From Streptomyces humicola (GTDB lineage Bacteria > Actinomycetota > Actinomycetes > Streptomycetales > Streptomycetaceae), in the NCBI RefSeq assembly GCF_024436035.1, contig NZ_JANFNG010000006.1, positions 1 to 64,000 on the forward strand: a stretch of 64,000 nt of DNA. The letters are read 5' to 3'. The notes under the pieces are model-generated. The model was not told where the DNA came from. It made no database searches and was given only the letters and a program-made list of their open reading frames with translations. Shown here one piece after another: positions 61,228-64,000 of this stretch; the first letter of the stretch is position 1, and every line of letters begins with the position of its first letter. The position numbers and the translations under genes are program-made.

Positions 61228-61722
61228 GTGGAGTTCGACGTCACGATCGAGATCCCGAAGGGTTCGCGGAACAAGTACGAGGTGGACCACGAGACCGGTC
61301 GTATCCGCCTGGACCGCAGGCTCTTCACCTCGACCAGCTACCCCGCCGACTACGGCTTCGTCGAGAACACCCTCGGCGAGGACGGTGACCCGCTGGACGC
61401 GCTGGTCATCCTCGACGAGCCGACGTTCCCGGGCTGCCTGATCCGCTGCCGCGCGATCGGCATGTTCCGGATGACGGACGAGAAGGGCGGCGACGACAAG
61501 CTGCTCTGCGTCCCTGCCTCCGACCCGCGCGTGGAGCACCTGCGTGACATTCATCACGTGAGCGAGTTCGACCGCCTGGAGATCCAGCACTTCTTCGAGG
61601 TCTACAAGGACCTGGAGCCGGGCAAGTCGGTCGAGGGCGCCAACTGGGTGGGCCGCGCGGAGGCCGAGGCCGAGGTCGAGGCGTCCATAAAGCGGCTGGA
61701 GGCCTCCGGCCACGGCCACTGA
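61228..61722 (+). CDS. ppa: Inorganic pyrophosphatase
   Basis: Hydrolyses pyrophosphate and pulls biosynthesis forward. The 164-aa family I enzyme has [17 protein letters not shown], the signature [20 protein letters not shown] with the three catalytic aspartates, and [25 protein letters not shown] 61228 has GGAGG 4 nt upstream and yields the standard [10 protein letters not shown] start. It is followed by a long terminator hairpin. Confidence 0.97.
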   Translation: MEFDVTIEIPKGSRNKYEVDHETGRIRLDRRLFTSTSYPADYGFVENTLGEDGDPLDALVILDEPTFPGCLIRCRAIGMFRMTDEKGGDDKLLCVPASDPRVEHLRDIHHVSEFDRLEIQHFFEVYKDLEPGKSVEGANWVGRAEAEAEVEASIKRLEASGHGH

Positions 61723-61742
61723 CCTCCGGACCCCTGTACGGC

Positions 61743-61791
61743 ATACGGCGAGAGGCCCGCGCGAGCGTTTCGCGCGGGCCTCTCGCCGTAT
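61743..61791. terminator. Bidirectional terminator between ppa and the ThrE-type gene
   Basis: A perfect 22-bp stem, 61743-61764 with 61770-61791, over a 5-nt GCGTT loop; the strongest hairpin in the window. It lies between two convergent genes. Confidence 0.93.
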
Positions 61792-61828
61792 ACGTCTGCG
61801 GCTCAGAAGTACGTCTGCAGCTCAGAAG
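61791..61828. repeat. 19-bp tandem duplication at the 3' end of the exporter gene
   Basis: TACGTCTGCGGCTCAGAAG (61791-61809) is repeated with one change at 61810-61828. The second copy contains the stop codon of the ThrE-type gene, and the first abuts the terminator stem. Confidence 0.75.
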
Positions 61829-63501
61829 CCGCGAGTGCGCTTCGCCGCGCGGCGCCGTTCCGGGCCGCCGCCGCCCGGCGAGCGGATCATGAGCCGGGCG
61901 ATCTCGCCTCCGAGGTTGACGCCGACCGCGACCGCGAGCGCCAGCGCCGCCGCCTTGGCGAGCGAGGCGAGGCCCGCGTCCTGCTGGCCCTGAGTGAAGG
62001 CGAGCAGCCCGAAGTACGTGGCGCTACCGGGCAGCAGCGGCCCGATCGCGGCGGTGACGTAGGGCAGCGCGGAGGCGAAGCGGTAGCGTGAGAGCAGCTG
62101 CCCGAACAGGCCGACGAGTCCGGCGGCGATGGCGGTCGCCGCGATCGGCGACATGTGCGCGTTGAAGTGCAGGACACCGTAAGTGACCCACGCGACGCCG
62201 CCGTTGAGCGCCACGACCGCGAGCACACTGCGCTCGCACTGCAGCAGCACGGCGAAGGCGAGCGTCAGCAGCATCGCCGCGATCAGCTGCACGAGCGGGC
62301 TGTCGTAGACCTGCAGCGCCTGGTCGGGGTTGAGCCGCGCACCGATGCTGACGCCGAAGTAGAGCACCATCGTCACGCCGACGACGATTCCGACGATGAG
62401 GTACAGCACTTCGAGCAGGCGCGCCGATGCGGTGATGTAGAAGCCAGTGAGGCCGTCCTGCACCGCGGCGACCAGCGCACGGCCGGGAATCAGCGCATAC
62501 AGCCCACCGGTGATCACCGCCGAGGTCTGGACGTGGCCGCCACCCGGCAGGTGGCTGCCGTAGAGGGTCATCAGCACGCCCATCGCGGCGGCGGGCATCG
62601 CTGCCGAGACGAACTGGTAGAACTCGGGCAGCCCGCGGCCTGCGCACAGCCACGCCAGCCGGTCGCCGAGCATCGCGCCGAGCGCGGCGGCGACGAAGAC
62701 GGTCGGGCCGCCGCCCACCAGCATGCTCGCCGCGCCGGCGAGCACACCGGCGGCGGCGGTGAGCAGCCAGCCGGGGTAGGGGTGCCGGTTGCGGCGGATC
62801 TCGGCGAGGGCGCGGTAGGCGTCCTCGAGCGTCGCCTCGTGGGCGGTGATGTCGTCGATGAGCCGGAAGACGGCGGCGAGGCGGGTGTAGTCGGTGCCGC
62901 GGCGGCGTACGGTGCGCGACGCGGTGACGGGGTCGTCGACGAGGGACGGCTGGTGGCTGATCGAGAGCAGGGTGAAGGTGACCGTCGGCTCGCAGCGGTC
63001 GAGGCCGTAGGCGTGCGCGACGCCGAACATCGCCGCCTCGACGTCCTCGGCTCCCTCACCGCCGGCCAGCAGCAGCTCGCCGATGCGCAGCGTCAGGTCG
63101 AGGATGCGCGGCACGGGCAGGGCGTCGGCCTCGGCGCGTTCGGCGAGCTCGGGGGACGGGCGTTCGGCGACGGGGATGCGCAGCATGGCGCGCATGCGGT
63201 CCTGCCAGGGGGCGTCGGCTCCCAGCCGGACGACGGGGATGCCCTCGGGCGGGGTGAACGCATGCCGGAAGGGCTGGACCGGCAGCGGGTGGGTGCCGGT
63301 GGTGCTTGCGGTGGTCGAGCCGGCACCGGGGGGCGTGAAGGCCGAGCCCTCGGGTTCGGGCGGGGGCGGCAGCGGAACTCCGAGGGGAGGGGTGAACGCG
63401 GAGTGTGCCTCGTCCGATTCGGGCTTGGTGTCCTGTGTGCCGGGGCCGGACGTGCCGATGTCACCGGTCCGCCTGTTCTCCGCCACCTGAGCCGCTCCCA
63501 T
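61822..63501 (-). CDS. Threonine/serine exporter (ThrE/DUF1212) family protein
   Basis: A 559-aa fused ThrE-type protein. The Pro-rich N-terminal extension of about 110 residues contains three AFTPP motifs (HSAFTPPLGVP, GSAFTPPGAG, RHAFTPPEGIP). The DUF1212 domain follows (DLTLRIGELLLAGGEGAEDVEAAM, TFTLLSISHQ, ...RRNRHPYPGWLLTAAAGVLAG) with about ten membrane helices including a C-terminal DUF3815 half (LVGLFGQLLSRYRFASALPYVTAAIGPLLPGSA). ThrE of Corynebacterium exports threonine and serine. ATG 63501 has no clear ribosome binding site, so the start is uncertain. Confidence 0.86.
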   Translation of the reverse strand: MGAAQVAENRRTGDIGTSGPGTQDTKPESDEAHSAFTPPLGVPLPPPPEPEGSAFTPPGAGSTTASTTGTHPLPVQPFRHAFTPPEGIPVVRLGADAPWQDRMRAMLRIPVAERPSPELAERAEADALPVPRILDLTLRIGELLLAGGEGAEDVEAAMFGVAHAYGLDRCEPTVTFTLLSISHQPSLVDDPVTASRTVRRRGTDYTRLAAVFRLIDDITAHEATLEDAYRALAEIRRNRHPYPGWLLTAAAGVLAGAASMLVGGGPTVFVAAALGAMLGDRLAWLCAGRGLPEFYQFVSAAMPAAAMGVLMTLYGSHLPGGGHVQTSAVITGGLYALIPGRALVAAVQDGLTGFYITASARLLEVLYLIVGIVVGVTMVLYFGVSIGARLNPDQALQVYDSPLVQLIAAMLLTLAFAVLLQCERSVLAVVALNGGVAWVTYGVLHFNAHMSPIAATAIAAGLVGLFGQLLSRYRFASALPYVTAAIGPLLPGSATYFGLLAFTQGQQDAGLASLAKAAALALAVAVGVNLGGEIARLMIRSPGGGGPERRRAAKRTRGF

Positions 63502-63599
63502 GTGCCCAATCGCTCTGCCGTTCAAACCCTGAATTTCCCACACCAGTGTGCAGCAGGTACTTCGGGTACCCACTCAGAGGCGGTCAGCGATTCGTCCGC

Positions 63600-63963
63600 T
63601 CAGCTCTCGGAGCGCGCCGACGCGCAGCGCCGTGCGCTCAGATACTCGACGCCGATCGGGACGACGGAGACCAGCACGAGGACGTCGAATGTGATGGACG
63701 TCCGGTAGTCCATGGCCCACCCCGGCGATGACCGGGGTGAAGGTGCGCACGATCGGAACGATGCGAGCAAGGATGATCGACTTCGGCCCGTGCCGCTCGA
63801 AGAACGCATGCGTCCTCTCGATGTTCTCCTGTCTGAACAGGGTCGACTCCGGACGACGGAAGGGCAAGGCCCCGGCCTTGCGGGCCTTGCGGCCGAACGG
63901 ACAGCCGGCCTGGTCGCCGAGGACGGCCGCGATCACCACCGGCACGCTGTGGTTTTGCCGCAT
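63600..63963 (-). pseudogene. Broken DedA-family membrane protein gene
   Basis: The minus strand encodes the DedA core AAVLGDQAG ... FRQENIERTHAFFERHGP and SIILARIVPIVRTFTPVIAG in one frame. The continuation MDYRTSITFDV ... LVLVSVVPIGVEYLSARR is in another frame, after an apparent 2-nt loss near 63713. About 30 residues expected between TFDV and LVLV are also missing (near 63683), and the N-terminal half is absent before ATG 63963 or lies beyond the window. DedA proteins help flip undecaprenyl phosphate and keep membrane potential; this copy looks inactive. Confidence 0.75.
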
Positions 63964-64000
63964 GGGGAAGACGTGAGGTGCCGGCCCGGGGGCGCCTCCC

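Overview
The window is about 72% GC actinobacterial chromosome, almost certainly Streptomyces or a close relative in the Streptomycetaceae. Evidence: strong third-position GC bias, GTG and TTG starts, many leaderless genes, sigE-cseABC, Lsr2, DisA, ClpC with a ClgR-type box, and DUF families (DUF2342, DUF2520, DUF3180) typical of actinobacteria. Gene order follows what I recall of S. coelicolor SCO3334-SCO3410 and, more loosely, M. tuberculosis Rv3585-Rv3628 (radA-disA-mutY ... clpC-lsr2 ... coaX-panC ... folK-folB-folP-folE-ftsH ... hpt-tilS-DUF2342-dacB-ppa). It is therefore mostly a conserved core block with small accessory insertions.

Left edge (1-9.9 kb): the minus strand of roughly 1-130 looks like the promoter and leader of an rRNA operon that reads out of the window. 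Diverging from it is a 13-residue Trp-Trp leader peptide with a complete set of alternative hairpins, then an auxiliary tryptophanyl-tRNA synthetase. Next come proC, an ABC-2 exporter pair with a 20-bp palindrome on its start codon, ilvD, a TetR regulator coupled to a TIM-barrel isomerase, and a Ppx/GppA phosphatase.

9.9-19.7 kb: a one-chain sigma-like/zinc-finger/BACON membrane protein; radA and disA (DNA integrity, c-di-AMP); mutY; and the envelope-stress operon sigE-cseA-cseB-cseC.

19.7-24.4 kb is accessory: a VOC protein, a 5'-truncated FAD monooxygenase remnant, a secreted GH27/ricin-type glycosidase, a PhzF protein and an acetate-type transporter. 24.6-31 kb: clpC, a conserved unknown, lsr2, an N-acetylglutamate-synthase-type GNAT, a BlaI repressor and small unknowns.

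31-36.4 kb: a five-gene cofactor operon on the minus strand (DUF2520-panC-nadB-nadC-coaX) with overlapping start/stop codons, joining pantothenate/CoA and NAD synthesis. 36.5-43 kb: an aldolase, a NarL-type two-component pair, and a MidA-like methyltransferase overlapping an orphan NuoD paralogue. 43-46.8 kb: an OpuB-type osmoprotectant ABC system.

46.8-61.7 kb: the folate genes (folK, folB, folP, folE) interleaved with an MprF-like protein and an esterase, then ftsH, hpt, tilS, a DUF2342 metalloprotease, dacB and ppa. The right edge carries a ThrE-type exporter and a broken dedA gene. Strong intrinsic-terminator hairpins separate several units. At least fifteen starts show the same leaderless layout, a TANNNT box 6 or 7 nt before ATG or GTG.
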